Source: Cryptomeria japonica (taxonomy: Eukaryota > Streptophyta > Pinopsida > Cupressales > Cupressaceae). Taken from it: DNA of 64,000 nt. The notes under the pieces are model-generated. The model was not told where the DNA came from. It saw only the letters and a list, made by a program, of their open reading frames with translations, and searched no databases. Positions 22,067-34,675 of the stretch are shown here, in pieces; the stretch's first letter is position 1; the number at the start of each line of letters is the position of its first letter. The position numbers were made by a program, and so were the translations under genes. The DNA is taken from the NCBI RefSeq assembly GCF_030272615.1, contig NC_081410.1, positions 146,663,349 to 146,727,348 on the forward strand. The letters are read 5' to 3'.

Positions 22067-25000
22067 TACAATCTTGTGGAACAATTAGATAAAACGCCTG
22101 CGCTTATATCCATTTTAGAGCTTTTACGCCTATCGCCATCTCATAAAACTATCTTGGATCAAGCCCTCCAAGAGGCATCAGTCCCTGCAAATCTGAATAC
22201 AGACCAATTTCAAGCCATGGTTGGAAGTCTAAAGTCATCACCTTGTCTCACTTTTTCTGAAAGTGACAACTCTTCCTTCCAGCAACCTCATAATGCCTCA
22301 CTCCACATCGAAGGATTTATTAACCAGCATAGGATCAAGCGAGTCTTGATCGATAATGGAGCAGGCCTGAATATTTGTACATTACAGTTGGTCACAGCAT
22401 TGGGATATGCAGTAGAATCAGTGGATCCTCGCAAGAAGATCACAATCAAAGCCTATGACGATGCAGAGCGTTCATCCAAAGGAGCTGTGGTACTACCAAT
22501 CCGAGTGGGTCCCGTGGTAAAGCACATCATTTGTCAGGTTCTGGACCTTCCTCTACCATACAATCTATTGTTAGGAAGACCTTGGATACATGCCATGCAA
22601 GCCGTTCCATCTACCTACCATCAATGTATCAAGTTCCCACATAACGGTGAAGAGATCACAATATTGGGCGATGCAAATCCCTTTGCATTTTGCCACAATA
22701 TCAACCATCAACCAGAGATTACCGTTCCTAATAATAGAGAAGCCATTTCCTCCACATCATATATAAGTCCCGCCTCTCTTGCCAGTTCAAACACCACTAT
22801 ACCGAAGCAAGAAAAGCTTAAAATGAAAGTAGCAGAGGAAGGTCCTGGGGAATACAACTTGAGTCAACTCTTTTGTGTGGGACAAATGCCCACTTCTCCT
22901 CGAACACATGGTAAACCACAACAGTTACTCCAGCAACCACTAATCACGCCTGCATGTGCTTTGACGCCTTTCATCCTTGGAAAGAGTCAAGAAGAAGAAA
23001 CCCAAGATGAGGACTTGGCGGAATGGATCTATAAAGATCCCATCACCACTGATCTACCACAAGTTAAACTTCCTACGGATCAGTATGGCAAAGGTCTACT
23101 CATCATGCAAAGGATGGGATATGATGGTCAGAGTGCTTTGGGATATTTCAAACAAGGACGACATGAACCACTGCTCCCAGAATTAAAGCCCAAAGGTAAC
23201 ACAGGCCTAGGCTTTGAAAAAGAGATCTTTCTTAAGCTCAGATTCAAAGGAAAACCCAACAAACCATTTTGTCCACCTACTGCAAAGAGGACACCTTTTA
23301 TAATCAAAGCACCATCAAACACCATCCCAACTGCCCCATCGAGGCTCAAAACCCCAACACAACTATCACCAATGCCACTCATCCCACCAAACGAACCAGT
23401 AATCCCATCAGCAGCACCATTAGCAGCAGCCACTATATCAGAACCCGCAACAACATCTATGGCACCAACAGTTCCAGCAGAAGCAACTGAGTCAACATTG
23501 CCAATACTCTCTATACCAGATTCCTTGATCCCCATCAATCTTCTTGCAACATCGATCACTACAAAGGTACATCAACCAATCACGCCTGCAGTATTTAACT
23601 CAAAAGACATCCCAGTATGGTATAGTAATCGGATGCTAGAAAGTGACTCAGAGACTGACTCACATGAGTGGGAATTTGATTCTGTGCAACTTAACACTTC
23701 AGATGAGGAAGACACATCACCACCTCCACCACACAAAGACATCCCTATTTACGGAGAAGCACAGATAAAGACCACTTGGGTTCCTGAACTGGAAACATCT
23801 TCCACAGACCCTACGTCTCATCCTACGCCTGATTCTGACAGGGAGAGTACCATTAACGACCTTCACCATAACATCTTAACCCTCACTGATACATCTAACG
23901 CACTTAACCTAATCGATGAAGTAATGCCTATTATCCACCCTGAACTCATCGAATGGAACCAACCAAATTCCCCATGCCTTGACTTTTTCCAAAACGATAA
24001 GGCCATCATTGACTTTTTGGAATTAAGGGATAACCTACCAAGCGGGGATCACAAAGCTAGATTTTCCATTGAACTTAATAGCGCAGCATACTTCGGGGCG
24101 GATGCCAAACCTTTCAGCTGCAAAAATATAACAATAAAACATAGATCTTCTAGTGAAAACCACACTGTGGCACTGTTTGATCCAACAAAAGTAAAAAGAA
24201 AGAGTGTATCCAATGGTGAAAACCTCTCTGAGGCGCCTGAGGATGAAGGGTTTGACATTCTCCCTGATAGTACACAACAAGAACGATCAACGATTCTCAT
24301 CGAGGAAACCAAAGAATACAATGTAGGGACTCTTGAAAATCCTCACCTCATACATCTAGCATCTCTTCTCACTCCAGAGGAACAACCTAAATTTATAGAG
24401 TTCTTCCAGAAGCGTCAAATCAACTTTGCATGGTCATATGCAGACATGCCTGGGCTTGATCCTGATTTAGTCATGCATCACCTCACCGTCGCAGAAGGAG
24501 CCAAACCTATCAAGCAAAAGCTTCGTAAGATGCATCCTCAGATTGCAGTACTAGTCAAAACAGAACTCAAGAAACTCCTAGATGTTGGTTTCATTAGACC
24601 AATTGATTATGCAGAATGGATCTCCAATATTGTGCTTGTCGGCAAACCAAAAGGGGGCATCCGCATTTGTACCGACTTCAGAGATCTAAATAAGGCCTGT
24701 CCTAAGGATGATTTCCCCCTTCCAAATATCGACATCATAGTGGATCTGACAGCAGGACACGCCATGCTTTCACTCATGGATGGTTTTTCAGGATACAATC
24801 AGATAAAGATCGCACCAGAAGATCAACATAAGACAACCTTCACATGTCCATGGGGCACATATTGCTGGAATGTAATGCCTTTCGGTCTTAAGAATGCAGG
24901 AGCAACCTATCAAAGAGCAATGACCACCATCTTCCATGACATGATGCACACTATGATGGAAGATTATGTTGATGACTTACTAGCAAAATCACTCACCAGA

Positions 25001-27589
25001 GAAGGGCATCTCCACATCTTAGATAAAATCTTTGACAGACTGGAACAATACCATGTTCGACTCAATCCAAAGAAATGTGTCTTTGGAGTAACCTCTGGGA
25101 AGCTTCTAGGATACATCGTCTCAAGCAAAGGTATTGAGGTTGATCCAGCAAAGGTTAAGGCAATCATGGACATGCCACCACCAAAGAATATCAGTCAGCT
25201 AAGGACATTACAAGGATGGCTTCAATCCATCCGAAGATTCATTGCACAATTGGCTGATAAGTGTCACCCATTTACACATCTGTTACAAAAGAACATCCGC
25301 TTTCAGTGGGATGCCCAATGCCAGCAAGCATTTCGGACACTTAAAGACTATCTCATGAATCCACCATTGCTGATGCCACCAGATTCAAGTAGACCGTTGT
25401 TACTCTATATCTCAGCAACAAGTACAACATTGGGTGTACTACTGGCACAACATAATGTAGAAGGAAAAGAGTGTGCTGTTTACTACATCTCTCGCACGCT
25501 GGTGGGCTATGAACTCAATTACACACCTATTGAGCGAGCTTGCCTAGCAGTAATCCTGGCAGCCACTAAACTGAGGCACCATCTGTTAACACACAAAGTA
25601 CAACTCATTGAAAAGATTGATCCACTCAAGTATTTACTCAGAAAAGCAGCATTGACAAGTCGCTTGGCCATATGGGTGATGATTCTAAGTGAATTTGACA
25701 TCGAGTATGTAGACCGTAAAGCTATCAAAGGTCAGGTCATTGCGGATCAGTTGGCCGATGCACCACTCATAGGCGATCATCCTCTCATTTCCAATTTTCC
25801 AGATGAAGAGATATTCATGATCACAACAACACCACCATGGAAATTATACTTTGATGGTTCATACACTAGGCATGGCTCGGGGGCAGGCATTCTGTTTATC
25901 ACACCTCAAGGTGACAACATCCCAAAGTCTTACAAGCTCACATTTCCCTACACCAACAACATAGCAGAGTATGAGGCCTTGATCACAGGACTCAAGCTAG
26001 CCGTACAATGGAAATTACAAGAACTACAAGTATATGGCGACTCACAACTAGTCATTCGACAAGCAATAGATGAATATCAGACAAAGGATGATAAACTCAT
26101 GCCATATAAGCAAATGGTGGACAACCTAAAGACATCATTTACCACTATCACTTATGAGCAGATACCAAGAGATCAGAATCGAGCTGCTGACGCTATGGCT
26201 ACCATCGCATCTCTCCTAGATCTTCCACAAAATTCAACACGCTACGAGTTCTTGGTAGAACAGCTTTGGATCCTCGCTTATGATATCCCTGAATCCAAAA
26301 TGATATGTCGACTTGTCGGTTCTGAATCCCCATGGTACGGTGAATTTTACACCTATCTCCGTGATCACACCCTTCCTCCCAACCAATCGAATAACCAACG
26401 TAAAACCTTCATTCGCCAAACTGCTCGATATACCATTATTGCCGAAACCCTATACCGACGCAGTCTTAATGGTACTCTCCTTCGATGTCTGGAACAAGAT
26501 GAGATAACAAAGGCTTTGGAAGAAGTCCATGAAGGAATTTGCGGGACTCATTCAAGTGGTCGGTCACTAGCCAAGAAACTCTTGCGCAATGGGTACTATT
26601 GGCCATCCATGGAAAAGGATTCCTACTGCTTTGTCAAAAAGTGCAAGAAATGTCAAGTTCATGGCGACCTGATACATGCACCAGCTCAGGAACTGCAATC
26701 AATCACAACACCATGGCCTTTCTGTCAATGGGGCCTTGACCTTGTGGGTAAGATCCATCCCTCTTCATCCAATGGCCATAAATTCATTATTACCACCATC
26801 GAATATTTCACAAAATGGATCGAAGCTGTTCCACTTACTCAAGTCACCAGCAAGCAGATCGCTTCATTCATCCTTAATTACATCCTCTGCCGGTATGGTG
26901 TACCCATGTCCATCATCATAGATAATGGTCTTCCTTTCAAAAATCAGGATGTCCGCGAACTTTGTGAAAAATTTCATATCCAACACCGCTTTTCCACTCC
27001 CTACTACCCACAAGGCAATGGTCAGGCTGAAGCATCCAATAAAAAAATATTAAGGATCCTAAAGAAGACAGTCAATGATGCTGGCCATGATTGGCATGTT
27101 CAACTAAATCCAGCATTATGGGCATATCGAACTAGCATTCGAACCCCTACAGGTGCAACTCCTTATTCATTGGTCTATGGTGCCGAAGCTATCTTGCCTA
27201 TTGAGGTCGAGATACCATCATTATGGGTTTCTTTGCATAATCTGATAGATGATGAAGCTTACAGAGTATCCCGTCTTCAAGACTTAGAGTTACTAGATGA
27301 GAAGCGACAAGCTGCATACAACCATCTCAAAGCTTATCAGCAGCGCATGAGCAGAAGCTACAATCACTGAGTTAGACCTCGTACATTTGAGGTAGGTGAT
27401 CTTGTTCTCCGAGAGAATCCTCGTAATCAACCAAACAAAGAACATCAGGGCAAGTTTGAATCAAACTGGCTGGGCCCATATGTTGTCACTACTGTGTTCG
27501 GGTCTGGGGCATATCAGTTGGCTACATCGAAAGGAGAACCGCTTGCAGATCCCATCAACAACATGCACCTCAAACGATTTTATACCTAA
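22067..27589 (+). pseudogene. pol: Element C pol: protease, G-patch, RT, RNase H, second RNase H, integrase
   Basis: Same frame as gag. The aspartic protease motif IDNGAG has its Asp at 22352. A G-patch-like segment at 23084-23220 (MGYDGQSALG ... NTGLGFE) is a putative nucleic-acid-binding module. A long Ser/Thr/Pro-rich linker spans about 23270-24300. RT is at about 24500-25080 with YVDD at 24965-24976, and RNase H at about 25290-25770. A second, archaeal-type RNase H lies at about 25840-26220 (LYFDGSYTRHGSGAG, YGDSQLVI, PRDQNRAADAMA). Integrase follows: an H-H-C-C zinc site at about 26530-26665 and a catalytic triad at 26738 (D), 26921 (D) and 27029 (E), with 35 residues between the last two. 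A GPY-type C-terminal module (NWLGPYVV) lies at about 27465-27490, beyond a TGA at 27368. That TGA is the only stop in this 5.5-kb part before the TAA at 27587. Confidence 0.95.
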
Positions 27590-30172
27590 GGTGTACAGAG
27601 CGTCAGGCTCCCCTACATACTAGAAAATACCAAAAACATTCAGAAAAATGTCCTAAAGAAGATACAAAAACACCAAAAAGAGTAAGAGAAAAATCATGCA
27701 TCCAAACGGTGAACAACCACTCCGGTGGCACCTTGGGTAAGTGCGATGGTGAAAACCTGACAAACAGGCGCCACTCGAAAAGGCAATGGCTCCGGTATCT
27801 TTCAGGCTCGTTGCGATCACATTCATACACACATCCATCCATCCGAAACCATGGCTTGTTATTCATCTGCAATTAAGAAAATACTCCATGCGTCTGGCAA
27901 TCCCGCTTTTTCATAGTCATGTCTAAACTAGGGGCAATGCCATTAACCTATTGATGGAAGTGGATTCTACATTGTCTTATGATTCATGAAGTTCTTCATT
28001 CAAGCAATTATCAAAAATCCAAAAACATTCAAAATATCTCGCAAAAATCCAAAAATATTCAAAACTGTTTCACAAAAACCAAAAACATTCAAAAACAATC
28101 ATCACAAAATCCAAAAACATCGACAAAACCATTGAAAAAACCAACAAAAACATGGCAACATTTTGTATATACTCATCCGTGCAGATACCAAAACAACCAT
28201 TGATGAACTACTCACACAATGACCATTTATCAATCGACCACACAATCAACATCAACACTCAAAACTGTCTTCAACAAGGATGCATCCTTCCTTACCCAAC
28301 CAAAGACAAAAGTGACGTTTTCTTTGACAAAAAAAATTATGTTAAGCTATCAAATACTTGGTTGATTTGTGAGTACAATCATTTGTTTATCTGTATTGGG
28401 ATCTTTCAGTATTGTTTTGTATCATTTGGACATTATTTCCGATGAAGTTCTGGGGCATGTACTAATGGTGTCTACGTGGGAAGTTCACTAAGCTATGTGA
28501 TCATAGGCAACAATGCAGTCATAGATCATTACGGCTTGCTGCCTCGACCATATGGGCATGAACTATTACCAAGAATCCATATTCTTTATTCTTTATGTAT
28601 ATACTGTTTGTTTGCAGGTACAATGCTCTCTCTTTGGTTCCTCCTCATCCAAATTGGATAAAGGTTTTATCTCTTATTATGGTATGCGCTTGTCTTAGGA
28701 TATGATCAGCCTAAGATCAAGGAGGACGATCCAAGTCATGCATGAACGGTGATAATCCTTGTCTGTTCCACAAGCAATACTCTGGTAGACTTGACCCTTA
28801 TATCAATTCGTTTGTATTAACTTGCTATATAAAAACCATGAAAGAAATACTCAGGTCATCTTGAATCATTATGTCAAGATGCTTGTATTCTCTTCCAACA
28901 TTTTAAAGCTCAATGATGAAAATAGAGCACTATGGATCATCACTTCATCTCATCTGTTTATATATTGCATTCCCTTGCATATCACCCATCCATTCACTCA
29001 TTCATATATAGGATTTATATGCAAAATGTGAAAATTAAGCTGGTCTTGGATACAATCACAACCGAGTACTCTGATACATCATCAATGCATCATGCAAAGT
29101 CTTAAAAACCTTGCATTCCTCATGGTTATATCATCATTACATTTAGTTGCATCTTGCATTAAGAAACATTCATGTCATTTTAAAACTTAACACTACATAT
29201 AGTTCATTTTTGACATTAGTTTTCATTAAATCACTTACATCATTAATAATTAGATTCATTCATGGGATTCAGTTATCTTTGATTTTATTAAGTCATTTAC
29301 TAGGCATTCATATAGCGTCAATTATCCATCGTCATTTTATCATCCTTTATTATTTATTATTGTATACACTCATTTATTCATTTAGTGAGAAAGTGCATTC
29401 ATTCATCCATTAACTAAGTATCTTATTATGTTCATTTTAGGATTCATTCACATTGCCTTCATTTATCCTCTTTTTAATTGCATTAAGGTGCAGTTATTAA
29501 AACATTAGTTATAGTATCATCACATTATCATTTATACTTAAAACATATTTAAGCATTTAGAATCATAAATCCCTTTGTTTACAGAACATTGGCTTTTAAC
29601 ATTTTATATCCATTATATATATGCATTCATTTAAACATTATCATATAAACATTTGTACTTTACATTTTGTTTATCCATATTGCATTTATCTAAAAACATC
29701 TAGATGCATATCCATACATAACATCATTCATTCGACCATTGCATTAACATCATCACATAAATCATCTCATCATTATATCAAAATAGGAAACACCAAAAAT
29801 CCTGTTCATAAATTATCATAAGCATACATCATCATAATATTACATACATAAAGCATTGCATCAACAAATCAAAACAAATCATACATATATAAACCTGCAT
29901 TCATATGTCAGTATCATCATAAACACATGCATAAAAGAAACATCTCATCAAATGCATACATATACACATATCCATCTAAACAATAAACTCATCATCCTGC
30001 ATCAACATCCATATAAATCAAATGCATATCATCAAAATATGGGATCTCCTCATATATCTCATCTCATATATCAGAGTACAATGAAGTCTACAAAATCTGC
30101 TACCAAGAGCCATCCAAGATACAGTCCAAAAAAAAAACAATGATACAAATACATATATGCATGAATACTCTC
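27590..30172 (+). other. Spacer between pol and the antisense gene (element C)
   Basis: Non-coding. At 28013-28130 short A-rich repeats (AAAAATCCAAAAACATTC variants) recur every 30 bp or so. From about 29000 to 30100 the DNA is very AT-rich with many CAT/ATCAT runs. No hairpin array or RNA gene seen. The short open frames have no motifs. Confidence 0.7.
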
Positions 30173-32146
30173 TCAAATGCCACTCTGGCCCGATGATGTC
30201 CCAACACCTCCACCTGGTCCACCACTAGTGCCTGCACCCCCTGCTCCATCTCTCCGTGGAGGCCTCATCGAACCACCACTCCCTCCTGCATCCCCTGATC
30301 TCTCCCACCTCAAAGGACCCATCACTCCCCCACTACTCTGCCTCCTCTGTGATCGCTCTAATCTAGTCTGCCGCATCTGAGTATAACTGAGACCTCATTG
30401 ACTAACTGGCACCACCTACTCATATAAACCTCGCCAGTACTCTATCTCAGCTTGTGCTCGTCCAAACTGCCTCATAACCTCCCCTGTAGGCCCCTGTGCT
30501 CCTACTCCAACCCGGACTCTCTCCTGCAGCTCCGCCAATCTCTCCATTGCAGTATCCCTCTCCCACAGCACCACCGTCAGCTCTGACTCTTGTGCAAATA
30601 GCTGCACATCCCTAGCTGCCACCTCCGCCTCCAAATCCTCTATCTGGGTCTGCAAATGTACTATCATGTGATCCCGAAGATCTCCAGTATCTCCCCCCTC
30701 GGTATCCATAGCTGCATCCCCTGCACCACCCTCTCCAGTAGTCCCCTCTCCTCTGTCCATCGGGATCTCTCTCTCCATCCCCCTCCCACTCCGCTGAACT
30801 CCTCTTGGTATCAATGGCCCCTATGATATCTGTAGAGGCAGCCCACCTCTCCCTCTCTGTTGACTCCGCATCCCCAATCCCCCACCACCTCCACCTCCAC
30901 CTCCTCCATCTCCTCCTCCACCTCCTCCACCTCCTCCTCCACCTCCTGCCCTCCTTCGGCCCCATCCCCTCTCATCCTCAAACGTTGGGATCGGCTCTGC
31001 TGGATCCGATATCCATGGGATCGGGTGTGCTACCCGGTACTGCGTATACTCATCTATCACCCCTACATCAATGACCCTCGGTCGTAGGTCCCATGGCCTC
31101 GTGTGCAGTGTCCGAAACTCTGTCAATGCCTGATCATAAGGTAGCACTGGACCCCATGCATACCTCTCTCGAATCACCCGCGCATACTCTCTAGATCCAC
31201 TAGGCAGTCCCTACTGCCGTCCAAACTGCCTCATCACTCTCCCGGACACCTATCTCTCTACATGGTATGAGGTCCTCCCAATGAGGAATCGGGTCATGAA
31301 GACATATGGTAGTGCCTCTGCATCATCATCCCATGGCTCACACTCCAAGTATGGCCGCCATATCACTGCATCCAGGTCATCCAATGCCCGCCGCCACCAC
31401 TCTAACTTCCCCAAGTGGGGCTGACTCATCATGCCACTGTACATAAACATGTACGGCTGATCCACTGCATAGAATCTAAGACTCACCGGTCGAGTCACTG
31501 GTAGGTGCTCCCAAGCCCAAATATGTAGCAGCGTCATGCCCACTGCTAAGGAACCCCTCCCCCGATACACTACCTCATGAAGCTCCTGATACATGTACGC
31601 CAGCACGCACGACCCCCATGCAAATCGGGTCCCATCGGTCATCATCATCTCGATAACCTGTCCCCATCCAACGACCAACCCATGTGATCGCCTATCTGGA
31701 CACAGCAGCCCTCCTACAATACCTGACAAAACTGCTGGAAGAGGCTCATATAGTGCCGCTATATCCTCCCACGCGATCGAGCCATCATCAATGAACACAT
31801 CCTCCTCAAAAATCCTCTGCACCGAGAGAGTCCTTCAGGATCTATCATATGTCACCAGCTCCCCTTGAATCAGAATCCGTAGGATGCGCCACACATCCTC
31901 TAGATTCACGGTCATCTCCCCCTATGCCAAATGAAAGGTACACGTCTCACTGTGCCACCGCTCTGCCAGTGCTGTGATCAATCCGTGATTCATACGAATC
32001 ACGGGCATGTGCATCACCTCGTATAGACCAGTCGCGGCAATGCAATCAATCTCCGCTTGTGTCAATCGGTCCCGCAACCCCTGTGTCGCAGGATGGTGCT
32101 CGCGTAACTGCAACACGCGCAACTCCTCCTGCACATAGACATTCAT
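30173..32146 (-). pseudogene. Antisense plant mobile domain (PMD) gene of element C
   Basis: One continuous minus-strand frame of about 657 codons, from ATG at 32146 to the stop at 30173. The first half resembles the PMD (aminotransferase-like plant mobile domain) family: GLYEVMHMPVIRMNHGLITA, ALAERWHSETCTFHLA, the GEMTVNLEDVWRIL motif, then LPVTRP. PMD proteins include Arabidopsis MAIN and MAIL1 and many transposon-encoded relatives; the host proteins act in the nucleus on gene expression. After it come a polyglycine tract (about 30860-30950), a probable coiled coil (about 30500-30660, LQTQIEDLEAEVAARD) and a Gly/Arg/Ser-rich tail. Seven in-frame stops (31922, 31835, 31250, 31211, 30821, 30416, 30395) are all TAG or TGA, and no frameshift is seen. 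A stop just upstream (32150) and a TGTGCAG|GAG at the start leave open a spliced first exon. The gene would need its own minus-strand promoter. Confidence 0.82.
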
Positions 32147-32410
32147 CAATCACCATCAGTTGTTTTGTTTTCAAACTTTCTTAAGTTTAAACCTAGACTA
32201 TCAACAGATACTTTGATCAAGTATCTTCGGGTCTCAACAAGTAAGCAATCATGGCCACCTAGACTTCAACAGACATTTATCCTAACAAATGACCTAAGTC
32301 TCATCAGGCTGCTATGGTTCAAAACAACTCCCACTTCACTCGCCATTCGTTAATCATTGGCATCGGGAGATTAGTCTTCATCCACACTAGGGCATCTCTT
32401 TATCCTAAAG

Positions 32411-32722
32411 CAAAAGCGCTATTTTACCAACAACAACGCTAGTTTCTCAACAATAGCGCTACAACCTTAACAAAAGCGCTCAATCAGCTATACAACAACG
32501 CTACAACTGCAAACGCGCTAAAACAACTATACAATAGCGCTACTTTAACTCAATAGCACTCAATTAAGCCCTCAATAGCGCTTGTTAACCAGAAGCGCTA
32601 AAACTTGCATACAATAGCGCTATATCAAACTAAAAGCGCTCAAACAATGGCTCAATAGCGCCATTGCGGCGCAATAGCGCTAATTCATGGAGCAAAAGTG
32701 CCAAAACCGTAGTTCCAGCGCT
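32411..32722 (-). repeat. Second array of AGCGCT motifs, about 20-bp period, opposite orientation
   Basis: Sixteen cores of AGCGCT or one- to two-base variants lie between 32415 and 32722, at a mean spacing of 20.1 bp (first intervals exactly 20, later alternating 22 and 17-19). On the plus strand each is preceded by CAAW. On the minus strand they therefore read AGCGCTWTTG, identical to the gag-leader array. Two neighbours at 32657-32681 form a near-perfect inverted pair. The array lies about 265 bp upstream of the antisense PMD start. Confidence 0.9.
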
Positions 32723-33284
32723 CTTGCTCCGACTTGACTTGGACTCAGCTAAAAACCTATCAAAAATGTCTAAAAATTAAGTTTTCGAATTTGCGTACCG
32801 CTGGTCTGTATTCATCTGGGCGCTAGAACTGTCGTACTCGCTCGAATCTATTCTCGGTGATCAGAATCGACATCCTGGCTGCTACTCGCTCCTCCAAATG
32901 TCCCTATCAGAGCTCTGATTTTCAACTGGTCGCGGTCACAAATGATCCTGTTTTCACCCCTTTCACCCCATTTATACCCTTCGCTGTCCCCGTAACTTCC
33001 CCCGCTCATCACTGTGGTCCCCGTGAACTTCTCGAACTCCCCATTTCTCCATTTTTCCCCCGTTATCTTCTATTTTTTACCCGTATGGCTAACTCCTTCT
33101 CTTCTACCACCCTACCAATTTTCATTCTTTTTCGAGAGATCGCCCGATTTTTCAAAAATTTTCGGCCCATCTGTCGAGGGGGCATACCACCCATTAAATT
33201 TACATTTTATGGGGCATTTCTTCACACTAGTTTTTCTTTCTTTGAAACGATGCGATAAACCGCACCGTCTCAAAGAGGGGCAAA
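32723..33284 (+). other. Region between second array and 3' LTR, with PPT (element C)
   Basis: Pyrimidine-rich stretch (33000-33130) without a credible gene. It ends with the purine tract CAAAGAGGGGCAAA at 33271-33284, the expected plus-strand primer directly before the LTR start TGTAGTCAC. Confidence 0.8.
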
Positions 33285-34675
33285 TGTAGTCACACAAATC
33301 TGTCCAGCTTAATTAAATAAATATTCGCTATTTATTTGATTAAAAATCCACTAGCTATCAGTTAATTAAATAAATATTTAATTAATTCATCCCCAAACAT
33401 TCTTCTATTAATTAAATAAATTATTCAATTTATTTTAATTAATTCATCAAATCAAATTCAAATCAATTAAATAAATAAAATCTATTTATTTAAATAAAAA
33501 TCCCCCTTTTCCTCTTTTAAATAAATTAAATAAAACATTTATTTAATTCATTATCCCCACCCCACTAGCATTTTCCTACAAATGCAACTTGCACACATTT
33601 ATTGAAATAAATGAATTTTTATTTTTATAAAATCCTATTTTCCCTCACCCACCAAATCCACTTGCAAAATCTAATCCCCTTCTATATTCTTCTAACCCCT
33701 TCCTAATTAGCCTAATCCATCCCCTAATTATTGTCACATTCCTAAGCAAAATGGAGTCACTTCTCAAAGACTCCAAAGTCTTTGAAAAGCATTTAATGCT
33801 TTGTGTGTTCAACAAATTAACCCCCAAAGTCTTCCAAGACCACTAATGGCTCTTACATGACCATTTATGGCTCTTACATAACCATTTATGGTTATTTCAA
33901 ACTTGTCCCCCCAAACATTTATTGTTTTGACCATATTCATCCATTTCACATTTGCACAAGAGTTTATCCATTGGATAAAAGCTTTATTCTTTGAATAAAG
34001 AGTTTATTCATTCAACCAACCTTGACTCTAACTCCCAAAGTCATATCAGGCATTTAATGCTTATTCCCTCCCCTCTCAACCTATCTCACATTGACACTTG
34101 TCATCCTGGGATTGGGTTGAAAGCCCTCACATGGATTTGAAATCATTCAATCCCGACCCTTGTGGAGATTGCTCAATCTCAACCATCCATTGCTCCATTT
34201 TTCCTATAAATAGAGCCCATTTCTTCATAATCCAGATCTTGAAAACTTGTATGCATTTAAGCTATAGGCATTTTTAGAGAGTATTTTAGCATAATTATCT
34301 AATATTTTGTCTTTTTGATAAAATAAATCATTTTAGCATCAATAGCATAGTATTAGCTTTTCATTTCACATTTGGAGCACAATACTACAATCTCAATCCT
34401 CCATAAGCATCCATAGTACAAAAAGCTGCTGAGAGCTACACTATTTTGGAACTTGGAGAGGAGAGGAACAAGGGAGAAAGGAGCCAAGACCATGCTAAGA
34501 GGCATTTGGAGATGTCTTATTATCTTTGTTTCTTTAGTTAGATATATTAGCATGTTTTTAGTGTCTCTCTTGGTATGTCTTTTTAGATTAGTTTTTGATT
34601 GACTAACACCAACGATCTTTTGGTTTTTGTGTGTTGTTTGTCATTTGCTAACCTTGTCCATTTAGGAAGGCATCA
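33285..34675 (+). mobile_element. Element C 3' LTR (1391 bp)
   Basis: Same length and termini as the 5' LTR, TG...CA. TATA box at 34205-34212. It is followed by ATAAT, the right copy of the target duplication, after which the sequence resumes the 5' LTR of B. Confidence 0.95.

Larger units (their letters stand above)
16181..34675 (+). mobile_element. Element C: Ty3/Gypsy (Tat-like) element with antisense PMD gene, innermost level
   Basis: An 18.5-kb element, complete in structure: two 1391-bp LTRs, PBS, long leader, gag-pol, spacer, antisense ORF, PPT. TSDs are GTAAT (16176-16180) and ATAAT (34676-34680). RT before INT places it in Ty3/Gypsy. A second, archaeal-type RNase H after the usual RNase H, and the extra ORF between pol and the 3' LTR, match what is known of the Tat lineage (Ogre, Retand and relatives). 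The coding frames are closed only by nonsense changes, so this copy is defective but recent compared with A and B. Confidence 0.93.

Noticed and set aside
23128-23559. Minus-strand open frame of 143 codons inside pol
   Set aside because: It is antisense to the Ser/Thr/Pro/Ala-rich linker of element C pol and low in complexity, with no motif. Unlike the PMD gene it overlaps pol coding.
22076-27370. Starting the pol protein at position 22076
   Set aside because: That codon is GTG directly after a nonsense TAG. The frame is continuous with gag, so the break is a mutation and not a genuine start.
30177-31087. Plus-strand Pro/His/Ser-rich open frames
   Set aside because: These are shadows of the antisense PMD gene; the proline and serine runs are the complement of its polyglycine tract.
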